DNA from: Arsenophonus endosymbiont of Ceratovacuna japonica | GTDB lineage: Bacteria; Pseudomonadota; Gammaproteobacteria; Enterobacterales; Enterobacteriaceae | Direction of reading: 5' to 3' | DNA length: 64,000 nt | Assembly: GCA_024349725.1 (NCBI GenBank) | Contig: AP026064.1 | Coordinates: forward strand, 62,001 to 126,000 | Shown here: positions 12,149 through 24,094 of the stretch, one piece after another | Position numbering within the stretch: position 1 is the first letter of the stretch | Layout of the letters: each line of letters starts with the position of its first letter | Program-made: the position numbers and the translations under genes | The notes under the pieces: generated by a model | Told to the model about the DNA's origin: nothing | Seen by the model: the letters and a program-made list of their open reading frames with translations, nothing else | Database searches by the model: none

Positions 12149-13510
12149 ATGTTTGATAATTTAACTAGTAAATTTTCACGTACTATACATAATATTATTA
12201 ATCGAGGAAAATTAACTGATAATAATATTAAAGATGCATTATATGAAGTTCGAATAGCATTATTGGAAGCTGATGTTGCTTTACCAGTTATAAATGATTT
12301 TATTAAATCTATAAAAGAAAATATAATAGGAAAAAGTATAAATAAAAGCTTAACTCCAGGTCAAGAATTTATTAAAATTGTGCAAAATGAACTTACCAAA
12401 TCAATGGGTAAGGAAAATAGTATTTTAAATTTAACTACAAATCTTCCATCTGTTCTTCTTATAGTTGGTTCACAAGGCGTAGGAAAAACTACTACTGTAG
12501 TAAAATTAGCTAAATTATTAAAAGAAAAACATAAGAAAAAAGTATTAGTTGTTTCTACTGATGTTAATCGTCCTGCAGCTATTACACAATTAGAAACACT
12601 TTCTAAAACTATTACGATTGATTTTTTTCCATCAACTATAAATGAAAAACCAATAGAAATTGCAATTAATGCATTAAAACATGCAAAATTAAAAATTTAT
12701 GACGTATTAATTATAGATACTGCTGGGTGTTTACATACTAATAAATCTGTAATGAAAGAAATTAATGAAATATATTATGCTATTCATCCTATTGAAACTT
12801 TATTTATTGTAGACGCAATGACAGGACAAGATGCAGTTAATACTGCTAAATCTTTTAATAATATATTATCATTAACAGGAATTATATTAACTAAAGTTGA
12901 TGGAGATTCTCGTGGTGGAGCTGCTTTATCAATGCGATATATTACTGGAAAACCAATTAAATTTTTAGGAGTAGGTGAAAAAATTGATGATTTAGAATAT
13001 TTTTATCCTGATAGAATTGCTTCTCGAATTCTTGGTATGGGTGATATTTTATCTATAATTGAAGAAATAGAAGATAAAATTGATTATAAAAAAGAAGAAA
13101 AATTTTCCTATATACTTAAAAAAGGAAATAATTTTAATTTAAATGATTTTCTTAATCAATTAAAAAGTATGAGAAATATGGGAGGGATAGAAAAAATTTT
13201 AAGTAAAATGCCTAATATATCACAAACTCCTAATAAAATTAAATCAAAAATAGATGATAAAATATTAATTAAAATGGAATCTATTATTAATTCAATGACT
13301 ATTAAAGAAAGACAAAAACCAGAAATTATTAAAGGATCTCGTAAAAAGAGAATTGCAATTGGTTCAGGAACACAAATACATGATATTAATCAACTATTAA
13401 AACAATTTAATGATATGCAGCATATGATGGAAAAAATGAAAAAAATAGGATTAACTAAAATGATACGAGAACTAAAACATATGATGCCACCTAATTTTCG
13501 TGGTCAATAA
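12149..13510 (+). CDS. ffh: Signal recognition particle protein Ffh
   Basis: Ffh is the SRP54 GTPase that with 4.5S RNA delivers nascent membrane proteins to FtsY. The protein has 453 residues, as in E. coli. The NG domain (about 1-295) has G1 GSQGVGKTT, DVNRPAAI, and TKVDGDSRGGAALS. The methionine-rich M domain (about 325-453) has the RNA-binding GSRKKRIAIGSG motif and a Met-rich finger and tail (MQHMMEKMKK, HMMPPNFRG). The normally invariant DTAGR motif reads DTAGC: C194 replaces arginine (codon TGT at 12728-12730). It heads the ffh-rpsP-rimM-trmD-rplS block. Confidence 0.96.
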   Translation: MFDNLTSKFSRTIHNIINRGKLTDNNIKDALYEVRIALLEADVALPVINDFIKSIKENIIGKSINKSLTPGQEFIKIVQNELTKSMGKENSILNLTTNLPSVLLIVGSQGVGKTTTVVKLAKLLKEKHKKKVLVVSTDVNRPAAITQLETLSKTITIDFFPSTINEKPIEIAINALKHAKLKIYDVLIIDTAGCLHTNKSVMKEINEIYYAIHPIETLFIVDAMTGQDAVNTAKSFNNILSLTGIILTKVDGDSRGGAALSMRYITGKPIKFLGVGEKIDDLEYFYPDRIASRILGMGDILSIIEEIEDKIDYKKEEKFSYILKKGNNFNLNDFLNQLKSMRNMGGIEKILSKMPNISQTPNKIKSKIDDKILIKMESIINSMTIKERQKPEIIKGSRKKRIAIGSGTQIHDINQLLKQFNDMQHMMEKMKKIGLTKMIRELKHMMPPNFRGQ

Positions 13511-13637
13511 ATAATTATTAAAAAATTTATTTTATATTTAAACTTATTTATAATATAAAATATTTAAATTTTTATTTAAAAAATTAAATTTTATATATTA
13601 ATATAATTTAATTATTATATTAAATAATGAGGATATT

Positions 13638-13892
13638 ATGGTAATAATCCGTCTATCTCGTGGTGGTATAAAGAAACGCCCTTTTTATCAAATTATTGTT
13701 ACAGATAAGCGTAATGCACGTGATGGTAAATTCATTGAACGCATAGGTTTTTTTAACCCTCTTGCATCAGATAATACAGAAGAATTACGTATAAATTTAG
13801 ATCGTGTTAATTATTGGATTAAATTAGGTGCAATAATTTCTAATCGTGTTTCAACATTAATTAAAAAACAAAAAAATAATTCATTACATTAA
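13638..13892 (+). CDS. rpsP: 30S ribosomal protein S16
   Basis: S16 is a 30S assembly protein. The product has 84 residues (E. coli 82), starting [20 protein letters not shown] with the typical [16 protein letters not shown] block. A GAGG ribosome-binding site precedes the ATG. The stop codon overlaps the rimM start (TAATG), so the two are translationally coupled as part of the conserved rpsP-rimM-trmD-rplS operon. Confidence 0.97.
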   Translation: MVIIRLSRGGIKKRPFYQIIVTDKRNARDGKFIERIGFFNPLASDNTEELRINLDRVNYWIKLGAIISNRVSTLIKKQKNNSLH

Positions 13893-14446
13893 TGATAATC
13901 AATAAAAATATTTACTTTAATATCCCTATTAATTATGTTATTTTAGGTAAATTAGGTACTGCTTATGGGATTCATGGTTGGATTAAAGTTTTTTCATTTA
14001 CTAAATATAATGAAGATATTTTTAAATACCAACCTTGGTTTATTCAACATTTAAAACAGTGGAAAAAATTAAAAATAGAAAAATGGAAAAATCATAATAA
14101 TAATTTTATTATTAAAATAAATAATATTAATGATAGAAATGATGCTAATTTAATAACTAATTGTAAAATTATTATTAATTCATTACAATTACCTAAACTT
14201 AAAAATAATGAATATTATTGGAAAGATTTAATTGGTTATAAAGTTATAACTGTTAAAGGTTATAATTTAGGTTATGTACAAAATTTAATGGAAACTGTTT
14301 CAAATGATGTATTAATAATTAAATCAAATAAAAAAGATACATTTAATATAAATAAAAGATTAATACCATTTATTGATAAACAAGTAATTAAAAATATTAA
14401 TATTTGTACTAAAATAATTAAAGTAGATTGGGATCCTAGTTTTTAA
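13892..14446 (+). CDS. rimM: 16S rRNA processing protein RimM
   Basis: RimM is a 30S maturation factor that binds S19 and helps assemble the 30S head. The product has 184 residues (E. coli 182). The N-terminal barrel has [19 protein letters not shown] and YQPWFIQ. The C-terminal PRC-barrel has [22 protein letters not shown] and [14 protein letters not shown] ending in VDWDPSF, all as in E. coli. It overlaps rpsP by one base. Confidence 0.95.
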   Translation: MIINKNIYFNIPINYVILGKLGTAYGIHGWIKVFSFTKYNEDIFKYQPWFIQHLKQWKKLKIEKWKNHNNNFIIKINNINDRNDANLITNCKIIINSLQLPKLKNNEYYWKDLIGYKVITVKGYNLGYVQNLMETVSNDVLIIKSNKKDTFNINKRLIPFIDKQVIKNINICTKIIKVDWDPSF

Positions 14447-14481
14447 TTATTAATTACAATTTTTTATTAATGGAATATAAT

Positions 14482-15258
14482 ATGAAAATTGGGATTATTA
14501 GCTTGTTTCCAGAAATTTTTTGTGCAATAACTAAATATGGTATAATAAGTAATGCAATTAAAAATAATTTATTAAATATACAATATTGGAATCCAAGAGA
14601 TTATACTAATAATAAACGTCGTACTGTAGATAATCGTCCTTATGGCGGTGGTCCAGGTATGTTAATGATGGCACAACCTATTGTAGATGCTATTAATGCA
14701 GCAAAATATAAAATAGGTAAAAAAGTTAAAGTAATTTATCTTTCACCACAAGGTCGTAAACTTGATCAACAATGTATATATCAATTAATAAAAAATAATA
14801 AACTTATTTTAGTATGTGGTAGATATAAAGGCATAGATGAAAGAGTTATTCAAACTGAAATTGATGAAGAATTGTCCATTGGTGATTATGTTCTTAGTGG
14901 TGGAGAATTACCAGCAATGGTAATGATAGATGCTATTTCTAGATTTATTCCAGGAGTATTAGGAAATACAGAATCAGCAAAACAAGATTCTTTTATAACA
15001 GGATTACTTGATTATCCACACTATACTAGACCTAAATTATCAAAAAACATAGAAGTTCCAAATATATTATTATCTGGCAATCATTCTGCAATAAAACGTT
15101 GGAGAGAAAAACAATCATTAGGTCAAACTTGGCTTAAAAGGCCTGAACTTTTAATAAATTTAAGTTTAACTAATGAACAAAATATATTATTAAAAGAATT
15201 TCAACAAGAATATAAACAAAATAATATATTATGCATTAGTATGTCTAAGGTAAAATAA
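14482..15258 (+). CDS. trmD: tRNA (guanine37-N1)-methyltransferase
   Basis: TrmD methylates G37 of tRNAs reading CNN and some other codons, preventing frameshifts. It uses SAM bound in a trefoil knot. The chosen start gives 258 residues beginning [11 protein letters not shown], as in E. coli (255). An ATG four codons upstream (14470) is possible, but the GGA seven bases before 14482 favours the second. Knot motifs [26 protein letters not shown] and [13 protein letters not shown], and [13 protein letters not shown], are intact. It is encoded next to rplS, five bases away. Confidence 0.96.
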   Translation: MKIGIISLFPEIFCAITKYGIISNAIKNNLLNIQYWNPRDYTNNKRRTVDNRPYGGGPGMLMMAQPIVDAINAAKYKIGKKVKVIYLSPQGRKLDQQCIYQLIKNNKLILVCGRYKGIDERVIQTEIDEELSIGDYVLSGGELPAMVMIDAISRFIPGVLGNTESAKQDSFITGLLDYPHYTRPKLSKNIEVPNILLSGNHSAIKRWREKQSLGQTWLKRPELLINLSLTNEQNILLKEFQQEYKQNNILCISMSKVK

Positions 15259-15263
15259 TTATT

Positions 15264-15617
15264 ATGAACAATATTATTAAATATATTGAACAAAAACAAA
15301 TAAAAAAAAATATTCCTTTATTTAGCGTAGGTGATACCATAGAAGTTAAAGTATGGGTAGTTGAAGGTTCTAAAAAACGTTTACAAGCATTTGAAGGTTT
15401 AATTATAGCTATTCGTAATAGAGGTTTGCATTCATCATTTACTGTACGAAAAATTTCTAATGGGGAAGGTATTGAACGAGTATTTAAAACACATTCACCA
15501 ATCATTGATGATATTAAAATTAAACGTCATGGTGTTGTTCGTAGAGCTAAATTATATTACTTACGAAATCGTTATGGAAAATCAGCTCGTATTAAAGAGC
15601 GTTTAAATATAAAATAA
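15264..15617 (+). CDS. rplS: 50S ribosomal protein L19
   Basis: L19 sits at the subunit interface. The product has 117 residues (E. coli 115), with [37 protein letters not shown] and the C-terminal [20 protein letters not shown] block. It is the last gene of the rpsP-rimM-trmD-rplS operon and converges with the tRNA-Arg gene at 15735. Confidence 0.97.
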   Translation: MNNIIKYIEQKQIKKNIPLFSVGDTIEVKVWVVEGSKKRLQAFEGLIIAIRNRGLHSSFTVRKISNGEGIERVFKTHSPIIDDIKIKRHGVVRRAKLYYLRNRYGKSARIKERLNIK

Positions 15618-15734
15618 TTTATTTTTATTAAATTTTATATATTAAATAATTATAATATAAATATAATTATAATTTAATTACAAATTATATAATTGTAATT
15701 ATATTTAAATATTATAAAATATTTTATTATGTTG

Positions 15735-15808
15735 TGCATCCAGAAGGATTCGAACCTCCGACCGCTCGGTTCGTAGCCGAGTACTCTATCCATCTGAGCT
15801 ATGGATGC
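15735..15808 (-). tRNA. argV: tRNA-Arg (ACG)
   Basis: 74 bases with acceptor GCATCCA, anticodon ACG in CTACGAA, and T-loop TTCGAAT, almost identical to the E. coli argV family. E. coli has four such genes after serV, but here only one remains. The encoded CCA has decayed: the discriminator A is followed by CAA. Confidence 0.95.
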
Positions 15809-15820
15809 ATTTTTAAATTA

Positions 15821-15910
15821 CGATGAGAGAGGGATTTGAACCCTCGATGTAGTTATTAACTTCATACTCCCTTAGCAGAGGAGCGCCTTAAACCTCTCGG
15901 CCATCTCACC
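15821..15910 (-). tRNA. serV: tRNA-Ser (GCT)
   Basis: A 90-base class II tRNA with long variable arm, anticodon GCT in CTGCTAA, and T-loop TTCAAAT. Acceptor GGTGAGA pairs with TCTCATC through one G-U pair. No CCA is encoded. Position after csrA and before tRNA-Arg matches E. coli alaS-csrA-serV-argV. Confidence 0.95.
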
Positions 15911-16503
15911 ATTAAATAAAATATTATTATATATTACTTATATTACTTTCTTAAATTTATAAGTCAAATAAATTTTAATATTTTATATTATTTCATTAAT
16001 TTTTTACATTTTATAGTAAAAATAAATAATTTAATAAATATATTCATAATAATATTATTAATATACTAAATTTTATTGAGTCATATTAATTAATTATTTA
16101 TGAATATATTGATAATTATTTAATATACATTTATATTAAATAATTACAATATAATATTTTATTTATAATTATAAAATGTTTAAAATATTTTTATAATTTA
16201 TATTATAAATTTTATAAAGATATTGAAATATAATTATGAATTTTAAATTAATAAATATATTACTATAAAAATGTTTTAAACATATATTTTATTTAAGAAA
16301 TTATTTAAATACAAATAAATTATTAAATATTAATTATATATTAAAAATTTTATATATAAATATCATTTTTAGTTATTTTTATATTTTATTTTTTATAATA
16401 AAAATAAATGATAATTATAAAATAAATAACAAAAAATAATACTTATTATAAATAATATAATTAACATATCTCTAAAAAAATCTAATAAAAATTACTAATT
16501 ATT
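15911..16503. other. Spacer between csrA and tRNA-Ser
   Basis: About 590 bases of A/T with no readable gene or remnant. The tRNA promoter is expected here but cannot be singled out. Confidence 0.4.
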
Positions 16504-16677
16504 TTAATTACTTTTTTCTATTTGAATACGTTGATAAATTTCTTCACGATGAACAGAAATCTCTTTAGGTGCATTAACTCCTATACGTACCTGGTTACCT
16601 TTTATGCCTAATATAGTTACTGATATATTATCTCCTATAATTAGAGTTTCACTAACTCTACGAGTTAGAATAAGCAT
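16504..16677 (-). CDS. csrA: Carbon storage regulator CsrA
   Basis: CsrA is a small dimeric RNA-binding protein that blocks translation or alters stability of mRNAs with GGA motifs. The product has 57 residues (E. coli 61). It begins [16 protein letters not shown] and contains [19 protein letters not shown], including the RNA-contact residues L4 and R44 of the family. A strong AAGGAG site stands before the ATG. It lies between tRNA-Ser and alaS as in E. coli. Survival of a global post-transcriptional regulator in a genome this reduced is of interest; no CsrB/C-like RNA is visible in the window. Confidence 0.97.
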   Translation of the reverse strand: MLILTRRVSETLIIGDNISVTILGIKGNQVRIGVNAPKEISVHREEIYQRIQIEKSN

Positions 16678-16875
16678 TTTTTTACTCCTTAAAATTAAAA
16701 ATAATTAATTATCTAAATTTCCTCGCTATTATTTATTATACACTATAAACATAAATTAATTATATTTACCTAAAATAGTTATGATAATAATTAAATATAT
16801 ACTTTAACTAAGTTATTTAAAAACATAATAATTTAAAATATGCATATCTTAATTGTAAAAATTATTATAATTAAC

Positions 16876-19518
16876 TTACACTAAATGTGAATAAATCCAT
16901 TCATAAACTGATTCTAATGCACTAGGTAATTTTATTATATTATAACCTCCAGCTTGAGCCATATCAGGACGACCACCTCCTTTACCTCCTATTTGATTAG
17001 AAATAAATGAAATTAAATCACAAGCATTTATTTTATTAGTTAAATTATTAGTTACACCAACAATTAAACTAATTTTATTATTATTTATAGTAGAAAGTAC
17101 AATAATTGCTGATTTTAATTTATTTTTTAAAACATCAACAATAATACGTAGTTGATTAAAATTAGTATTGTTTAAATTAGTAACTAAAATATTAATACCA
17201 TTAACTTTTTTTATTTGTTGACTTAAAAAAATACTATCCTTATAAGCTTGTTGTTGTTGTAATTGATTTAATGATTTTTCTAAAAATTTAGATTGATCTA
17301 AAATAGATTTAATCTTTTTTATTAAATTATTTGTATCACTTTTTATTAATTGATTTATTTCTACTAATATATTAAATTGTTTATGAATACTATCTATAGC
17401 ATTTTGTCCAGTTATTGCTTCAATGCGATGAATTCCAGATGAAACACTGAATTCACTATTAATTAAAAATAATCCTATATCTCCAGTCCTATTAGTATGA
17501 GTTCCTACACATAATTCTATAGAAAAACCACCAATATTAATAACTCGTACTTGACTATCATATTTTTCATAAAAAAAAGCTATTATACCTTTTTCTTTCG
17601 CTAATTCTAAATCCATTAAACTAGTTATAATAATATTATTTTTACGAATTTGATGATTAATAATATTTTCAATTTGAGATATTTGTATTGATGTTATCTC
17701 ATTAAAATGAGTAAAATCAAAACGCAAATATTTCTCATTAACCATAGATCCTTTTTGTATTATATGATTTCCTAATACTTTACGTAAAGTAGCATGTAAT
17801 AAATGAGTAGCAGAATGATTAAGACAAATAGCATTACGACGTTTAATATCAATTCTTGCTTCAACTATGTCATTTAACATAAATGAACCATTTATAACCT
17901 TACCAATATGTCCAATTGTTTTAACATATTTCTGAGTATCATATACAATAAATTTATAATTGTTAGAATTAATAATAGTACCTATATCACCAACTTGACC
18001 ACCAGATTCAGCATAAAATGGTGTTTTTTTAAGAATAATAATTCCTTCTTCACCTTGATTTAATTTATTGATAGATTTACCATTATAAAAAATAGCTATT
18101 ATTATAGTTTGTTGATTATTATTTTGATATCCTACAAAATTAGTATTATTATTCATTTTAATAATATCATTATAATTATTTTTAAATCTATTAAATTTTA
18201 TAGCACGGCATTTTTGTTGTGTCATAGCAAAATTAAAACCAAATTCATCAATTTTAATATTACGTTCTCGACAAATATCAGCGGTTAAATCAAATGGAAA
18301 ACCATAAGTATCATAAAGAAGAAATACAATTTCACCAGATAAAATATTATTTTTTAATTGAGATAATTTATCATCTAATAATTTTAATCCTCGTATTAAA
18401 GTTCGAGTAAATTGTTCTTCTTCATTTTTTAATGTTTTTTCAATCATTTCTTGTTTAATCTTTAAACTATTAGCCACATAACCCATTGTATCAATTAATG
18501 GTAATACTAATTTATGAAAAAATATATCTTGTACTCCTAACATATATCCATGACGTATTGCTCGACGAATAATACGACGTAATACATAACCACGTCCTTC
18601 ATTAGAAGGAAATACACCATCACCAATAAGAAAAACACTTGATCTAATATGATCAGCAATTACACATAATGATTTATTATGTATATTAATACTAGATAAA
18701 GAAATTATTTTAGCAATGGATTTAATTAATTTACTAAATAAATCAATTTTATAATTTGAATTAACATGTTGTAATATAGAAGAAATACGTTCAAGACCCA
18801 TACCTGTATCTACAGAAGGAATTGGTAATTCTTTTAAACTACCATTAGATTGACGATTAAATTGTATAAAAACAATATTCCATATTTCAATATAACGATT
18901 ACTAATATTTTTAGATAAATCTAATATTTCTCCCAAAATATGTTTACCATTATCATAGAAAATTTCTGTACAAGGACCACAAGGACCAGTGTCTCCCATT
19001 TGCCAAAAGTTATCAGAAGCATAAAGATCTCCTTTATTATCCCCTATTTTAATAATACGATTAGTCGGCATACCAATTTTTTGTTTCCAAATATTATAAG
19101 ATTCCTCATCAGTATGATAAACAGTAACCCAAAATAAATCTTTTGATAAATTAAACCACTGCTTACTTGTAAGCAATTCCCATGCATATTTAATTGCATC
19201 TTCTTTAAAATAATCACCAAAGCTAAAATTACCTAACATTTCAAAAAAAGTATGATGAGTATTAGTATAACCAACATTCTCTAAATCATTATGTTTTCCT
19301 CCGGCTCGGATACAACGTTGGGCAGTTGTTGCTTTAGAATAAGATCTTTTATCTAATTCTAAGAATACATCTTTAAATTGATTCATACCTGAATTAGTAA
19401 ATAGTAATGTCTTATCATTATTTGGTACTAATGAACTACTATGTACAATTTTATGCCCTTTAGTATTAAAAAAATTAAGAAACATTTGACGAATTTCATC
19501 AGTACTTTTACTACTCAT
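16876..19518 (-). CDS. alaS: Alanyl-tRNA synthetase
   Basis: AlaS charges tRNA-Ala and clears Ser/Gly-tRNA-Ala. The protein has 880 residues (E. coli 876). The class II core ([59 protein letters not shown]) is followed by the editing domain with [11 protein letters not shown] and a C-terminal region ending in [15 protein letters not shown]. The zinc motif CGGTH of the editing site reads CVGTH (C670 and H674 kept, G671V), and the following segment normally containing GG reads SEFSVSSG. Aminoacylation looks intact. Editing may be altered. Confidence 0.96.
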   Translation of the reverse strand: MSSKSTDEIRQMFLNFFNTKGHKIVHSSSLVPNNDKTLLFTNSGMNQFKDVFLELDKRSYSKATTAQRCIRAGGKHNDLENVGYTNTHHTFFEMLGNFSFGDYFKEDAIKYAWELLTSKQWFNLSKDLFWVTVYHTDEESYNIWKQKIGMPTNRIIKIGDNKGDLYASDNFWQMGDTGPCGPCTEIFYDNGKHILGEILDLSKNISNRYIEIWNIVFIQFNRQSNGSLKELPIPSVDTGMGLERISSILQHVNSNYKIDLFSKLIKSIAKIISLSSINIHNKSLCVIADHIRSSVFLIGDGVFPSNEGRGYVLRRIIRRAIRHGYMLGVQDIFFHKLVLPLIDTMGYVANSLKIKQEMIEKTLKNEEEQFTRTLIRGLKLLDDKLSQLKNNILSGEIVFLLYDTYGFPFDLTADICRERNIKIDEFGFNFAMTQQKCRAIKFNRFKNNYNDIIKMNNNTNFVGYQNNNQQTIIIAIFYNGKSINKLNQGEEGIIILKKTPFYAESGGQVGDIGTIINSNNYKFIVYDTQKYVKTIGHIGKVINGSFMLNDIVEARIDIKRRNAICLNHSATHLLHATLRKVLGNHIIQKGSMVNEKYLRFDFTHFNEITSIQISQIENIINHQIRKNNIIITSLMDLELAKEKGIIAFFYEKYDSQVRVINIGGFSIELCVGTHTNRTGDIGLFLINSEFSVSSGIHRIEAITGQNAIDSIHKQFNILVEINQLIKSDTNNLIKKIKSILDQSKFLEKSLNQLQQQQAYKDSIFLSQQIKKVNGINILVTNLNNTNFNQLRIIVDVLKNKLKSAIIVLSTINNNKISLIVGVTNNLTNKINACDLISFISNQIGGKGGGRPDMAQAGGYNIIKLPSALESVYEWIYSHLV

Positions 19519-20919
19519 AATTATCCTAAAATTAAATTATAAAATAAATGTAGATAAAATATATTTTATTATGAATCATAATTACAGATAATATTTTATA
19601 TTATAAATTGAAAACACTTAAATATTTATAATTAAATTAATAAAATATATATTAAGTAATATATATTTTATATATTACTAATATATATAAAATTTATAAA
19701 TATCTTTTTTTTAATATATTATTTATAATTAACATTTTAATATTTAATTTTTTTTAAAATAAAAATATTTAATTACTAAATATTTTATTAATAATATATT
19801 ATTAATATTTTAATATATATTCTTTATAATATTATAAGTAAAAATAATGTTTATATTTCTATATATTTAGACATATAATTTTTTAATAAATAATTATTTA
19901 ATAATTAATTTTATACTTATATATAAATATTAATACAATTACTTATAATTAATTTATTTAATTTATTAAACATTTTTTAGCAACTGATATGAAATTTATT
20001 TTAATTTATTTTATTATTCAAAATATTTATTAATATTTTTAACATATATTTTATGTGAGTAATTAAATAATATAAATAAAATAATTATTTTATTATTAAT
20101 TCTTATATTTTAAATATAAATATTATTTATATAAAATATATTTTATAATATATTTATCTATAAATTTTACATTTTAATAATTAAAATATTTCATATAATA
20201 AAATACTTAATATAATTTTTATTAAAATATTATACATAAACATATAAATAATATATATTTAAAATATACAATATTAATATTAATTTAAATATTAATAACT
20301 TATATAAATTATTTTAATATTATAATATTTTATTAGTATTTCTTAAATAAAATATTAAAACTAATTATAAAATAAATATATAAATTATAATTAAAAATTA
20401 ATTTACTTAAAGTGAATTAAATATATTATATAATATAATTTTAAAAATATTATTATATTATATAATAACAATTATTAATATTAAAATTAATATTTAAAAA
20501 ACTTATTAATAAAATAAAATTATATTATTAAATAAATCTTTATTTATATAATATTATTATTATAATTATCACTAAATAATTATAATGATATTATTAAATT
20601 AATGATAAAATATTTTATTTTAATAAAAATTAAATTAACATATGAATGAATAATAGTCAAATAAATGACATATTTTATAATTTTAATAAAATATATATAT
20701 TAATAATTTATAAAATTATTATTAATATAATTAAAATTATATAATAAAACATTAATACTCATTAATGCTTATTAAGTTATACTATTTTCTATAAAATTAA
20801 TATTAAATAATAATATAATAAATAATAATTATAACAATAAATATTAAAGTTTATGAATTTTAAAAAATATATAAATAAAATTTTAAATAAAATATTAAAT
20901 AATATATAAACAATTTATT
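19519..20919. other. Spacer upstream of alaS
   Basis: 1.4 kb of nearly pure A/T between alaS and sufE, both leftward. E. coli has recA-recX upstream of alaS; nothing of either can be read. It contains the perfect 16-bp inverted repeat at 20424-20467. Confidence 0.5.
20424..20467. repeat. Perfect 16-bp inverted repeat, 12-base loop
   Basis: Arms 20424-20439 and 20452-20467 are exact reverse complements and contain only A/T. Function unknown; it lies mid-spacer between alaS and sufE. Confidence 0.6.
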
Positions 20920-21342
20920 TTATATATTATTTTTGTTTTTAATTCGTTGATAAATTGTTTTAATTATAGAATGTAATCCTTGACTTCTTAATGGAGTTAA
21001 ATATTTATCTAATGATAATTTTTGAAAAAATATTTTAATATCTGTATCTAAAATTTCTTGTCTAGTTTTATTTTGAAAAACAATTATTACTAATGCAATT
21101 AAACCTTTAACTATAGCTGCATCACTAAAACCATTTAACTGAATCTTATTTTCATTATTAAACTCAATAACAATCCATACTAAACTTTGGCAGCCAGATA
21201 TCTGATTTTTTTTTTGCTTTTGATGGTCATTTAAAGGTGATAATTTATCACCTAATTCAATCAAATAAAGATATCTCTCTTCCCAGTTTTGACAACGTAA
21301 AAAATTACATAATAATTTATTTTCATTAGGTAAATATGACAT
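20920..21342 (-). CDS. sufE: Cysteine desulfuration protein SufE
   Basis: SufE takes persulfide sulfur from SufS and passes it to SufB. The protein has 140 residues (E. coli 138). The sulfur-accepting cysteine is C51 in ISGCQSLVW, the E. coli number. It is the last gene of sufABCDSE, separated from sufS by about 170 A/T bases, a wider gap than elsewhere in the operon. It may therefore have its own promoter or simply a decayed spacer. Confidence 0.95.
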   Translation of the reverse strand: MSYLPNENKLLCNFLRCQNWEERYLYLIELGDKLSPLNDHQKQKKNQISGCQSLVWIVIEFNNENKIQLNGFSDAAIVKGLIALVIIVFQNKTRQEILDTDIKIFFQKLSLDKYLTPLRSQGLHSIIKTIYQRIKNKNNI

Positions 21343-21516
21343 TATTATACCCTTATATATTTTAAAATAGATTAAATTATAAATTTTTACTATAAGATTT
21401 TAAATAATAAAATATTATTTATATTATGAAATCTTTTATATATATTTTAATATATTTTGATATTAAAATATATTAAATAAAATTTAAAATAATTTATTTA
21501 TTAATGTAAAATTTAC

Positions 21517-22773
21517 TTAACCTAATAATTTTTTAATATATTGAAGTTTTTTAACTAAAAAATCAATTTCTTCTTTTGTATTATAAATTGCTATTGAAAT
21601 TCTACACATTGATGATACTTTATAAAAATTCATTAATAGTGATGCACAATGATGCCCTGTTCTTATTGCAATAGCATAATTATTTAAAAAACTACCAACA
21701 TCATAAGCATGATGATTTCCTAAATTAAATGCAATAATACCTTGTCGATCTTCTGAACCATAAAAATGCAAAGAATTTATTGTACTTAAATGATAATTAG
21801 CATATTTCATTAATTCATTCTCATGAATACATATTTGTTTATAACCAATATTATCAATATAATTCAATGCTTCACTTAAGCCAATAATGCCAATAATATT
21901 TAATGTACCTGCTTCAAATTTCCAAGGTGCTTTTTCATAAGTAATATCAATTATAAATGATTTAGATAATGTTATATTAATTTTATCAATCATTCCTCCT
22001 CCACCTTGCCAAGGAGGTAAAGAGTTTAATAATGATTTTTTGCCATATAAAATTCCAATACCAGTAGGTCCATATAATTTATGACCAGAAAAAACATAAA
22101 AATCACAATCTAAATCTTGTACATTAACCTTTTGATGCATAATACTTTGAGCGCCATCAAGTAAAATATATAATTGTATTGCTATTTTTTTTGCACATTG
22201 ACGAGCATAAGAAATAATATCTTTTACTGGATTAACTGTTCCTAAAACATTAGACATATGAGTAAAAGATAACAATTTAGTACGTGAATCAATTAATTTA
22301 TCTAATTGTTCAAAAATTAATTTACCATTATTATTAATAGGTAATATACGAATATTAAATCCAATTTGTTTAGAAAGTAAATACCAAGGAACTATATTGG
22401 CATGATGCTCCATTTGGCTAATAATAATATTATCACCTAATTTAATAAAATTTCGTCCATAACTGTTAGCAATTAAATTTATACCTTCCGTTGTATTTTT
22501 AACAAAAATAATTTCTTCAGTATTTTTTGCATTAATAAAACAAGCAACTTGTTGTCTAACTTTTTCTACTATCATAGTTGCTTCAATACTTAAACTATGA
22601 ACACCTCTATGTATTGCTGCATATTTATTATATATAAATTCTTTTTCTTTTTCAATTACTTGTAATGGCTTTTGTGTACTAGCTGCACTATCTAAATATA
22701 CTAATGACTGTCCATTAATTTTTTTTTCTAAAATAGGAAAATCCTTGCGAATGGAATACACTGAAAATGTCAT
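21517..22773 (-). CDS. sufS: Cysteine desulfurase SufS
   Basis: SufS is the PLP enzyme that removes sulfur from cysteine for Fe-S assembly. The chosen start ([13 protein letters not shown]) gives 418 residues (E. coli 406). An ATG three codons upstream would overlap sufD. PLP-lysine K232 lies in [10 protein letters not shown] and the persulfide cysteine is C376 in RTGHHCAS. A few extra residues occur before LLDGAQS. It follows sufD directly and works with SufE. Confidence 0.96.
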   Translation of the reverse strand: MTFSVYSIRKDFPILEKKINGQSLVYLDSAASTQKPLQVIEKEKEFIYNKYAAIHRGVHSLSIEATMIVEKVRQQVACFINAKNTEEIIFVKNTTEGINLIANSYGRNFIKLGDNIIISQMEHHANIVPWYLLSKQIGFNIRILPINNNGKLIFEQLDKLIDSRTKLLSFTHMSNVLGTVNPVKDIISYARQCAKKIAIQLYILLDGAQSIMHQKVNVQDLDCDFYVFSGHKLYGPTGIGILYGKKSLLNSLPPWQGGGGMIDKINITLSKSFIIDITYEKAPWKFEAGTLNIIGIIGLSEALNYIDNIGYKQICIHENELMKYANYHLSTINSLHFYGSEDRQGIIAFNLGNHHAYDVGSFLNNYAIAIRTGHHCASLLMNFYKVSSMCRISIAIYNTKEEIDFLVKKLQYIKKLLG

Positions 22774-22774
22774 A

Positions 22775-24094
22775 TTAAACATCCATTAATCTTTGTTGAA
22801 TGATATCCATTACATAGTTACTTATATTTTTATTATCAATAATTTCAATAATTTCAGATGCAAAAGCAATTATAATTATATACTTTGCATCATTAATATA
22901 AATACCACGTGAACATAAATAAAACAACTGTTCATAATTAATTTTTCCTACTGTAGCACCATGACTACATTTAACATCATTGGTATAAATTTCTAATTGA
23001 GGTTTAATATTAATTTCTGCTTGTTTTCCTAATAATAAATTATTATTAGTCATTTTACCATCTGTTTTAAATGCTTTTATTGCAACTTTAATAATACCAT
23101 TAAAAATGGCTTTACTTTTGTCTTGTGCTATTATTTTATGTAATTGATTACTCTTACAAAATGATTGATTATGTTCAAGATATGTTTTAATATTAATAAT
23201 TTCCATATTTTTTGGCAGTGATAAACTATTGAGAATTAATTTACTACCAGATCCATTTAATTTTATATTATCATTATGATTTAATAACATTGAACCAATA
23301 AAAATACCACTACTTATTATTTCACTATTCTCTTCTGCTAAAATATCATTATAAGAAAAGTGTTTACTTTGATTATTTTCAAGAATAAGTTTAATATGAT
23401 TAAATTTACTATTTTTACCAATATTAACAGTTAATCTACTTCCTGTTAAATGAGGATTATTATCAATAGATATAAAATGCTCAATAACTTGAGATTTACA
23501 ATTAGAACCAATATCTAAATGATATCGATAATGACTAGTATTCATTAAAATATTATTATTTATACCAGAAGTAATATTTAATATATATAATGGTTTTTTT
23601 GTTTCATTATTAGATGGTAATTTAATTAAAATAGGTTTAATAGCTAAACTTTCAATTAAATATAAAAATATTTCATCATTTATAATTGGAGTTGGAAATT
23701 CTATTGAAATATTTGTTGTTTGAATTTTATAAGGACCAAAATTATTACTATTTAAATTTGGAAGAAAATATCCATCAAATAAAATAATTTTCCACCCATC
23801 AATAGGGATAGCTAATTTTTTTAATTGTTCTAAAGTAATCATATTAAAATAATTATTATTTATTTGATATTTAGTATCAAGAATTTTTTTTATTGATTCA
23901 TAATCATAATCTTTGTTAAATAATGAAAAAAAACCATTTTTTTCTACTTGCTTCCAGTATTTTTGTGCTTGTTTTTCATGTGCTCTTTTACTATTATAAA
24001 AAATATTAGATAAATTTCTTAATGCTTTCTGATTTAAAATAGTAATTTTATCATTATCTTTTATTTTTTTATTATTAGTTAATAAGCCAACCAT
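22775..24094 (-). CDS. sufD: Fe-S assembly scaffold subunit SufD
   Basis: SufD partners SufB and SufC in the SufBC2D scaffold and is needed for iron acquisition. The protein has 439 residues (E. coli 423), more divergent than SufB, as is usual. The C-terminal helix region ([26 protein letters not shown] shortened form: [10 protein letters not shown]) carries the conserved His of the SufB-SufD interface. It overlaps sufC by 20 bases and nearly abuts sufS. Confidence 0.94.
   Translation of the reverse strand: MVGLLTNNKKIKDNDKITILNQKALRNLSNIFYNSKRAHEKQAQKYWKQVEKNGFFSLFNKDYDYESIKKILDTKYQINNNYFNMITLEQLKKLAIPIDGWKIILFDGYFLPNLNSNNFGPYKIQTTNISIEFPTPIINDEIFLYLIESLAIKPILIKLPSNNETKKPLYILNITSGINNNILMNTSHYRYHLDIGSNCKSQVIEHFISIDNNPHLTGSRLTVNIGKNSKFNHIKLILENNQSKHFSYNDILAEENSEIISSGIFIGSMLLNHNDNIKLNGSGSKLILNSLSLPKNMEIINIKTYLEHNQSFCKSNQLHKIIAQDKSKAIFNGIIKVAIKAFKTDGKMTNNNLLLGKQAEINIKPQLEIYTNDVKCSHGATVGKINYEQLFYLCSRGIYINDAKYIIIIAFASEIIEIIDNKNISNYVMDIIQQRLMDV

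Noticed and set aside
15245-15505. 86-codon open frame on the minus strand
   Set aside because: Antisense to rplS, no ribosome-binding site, no recognisable product.
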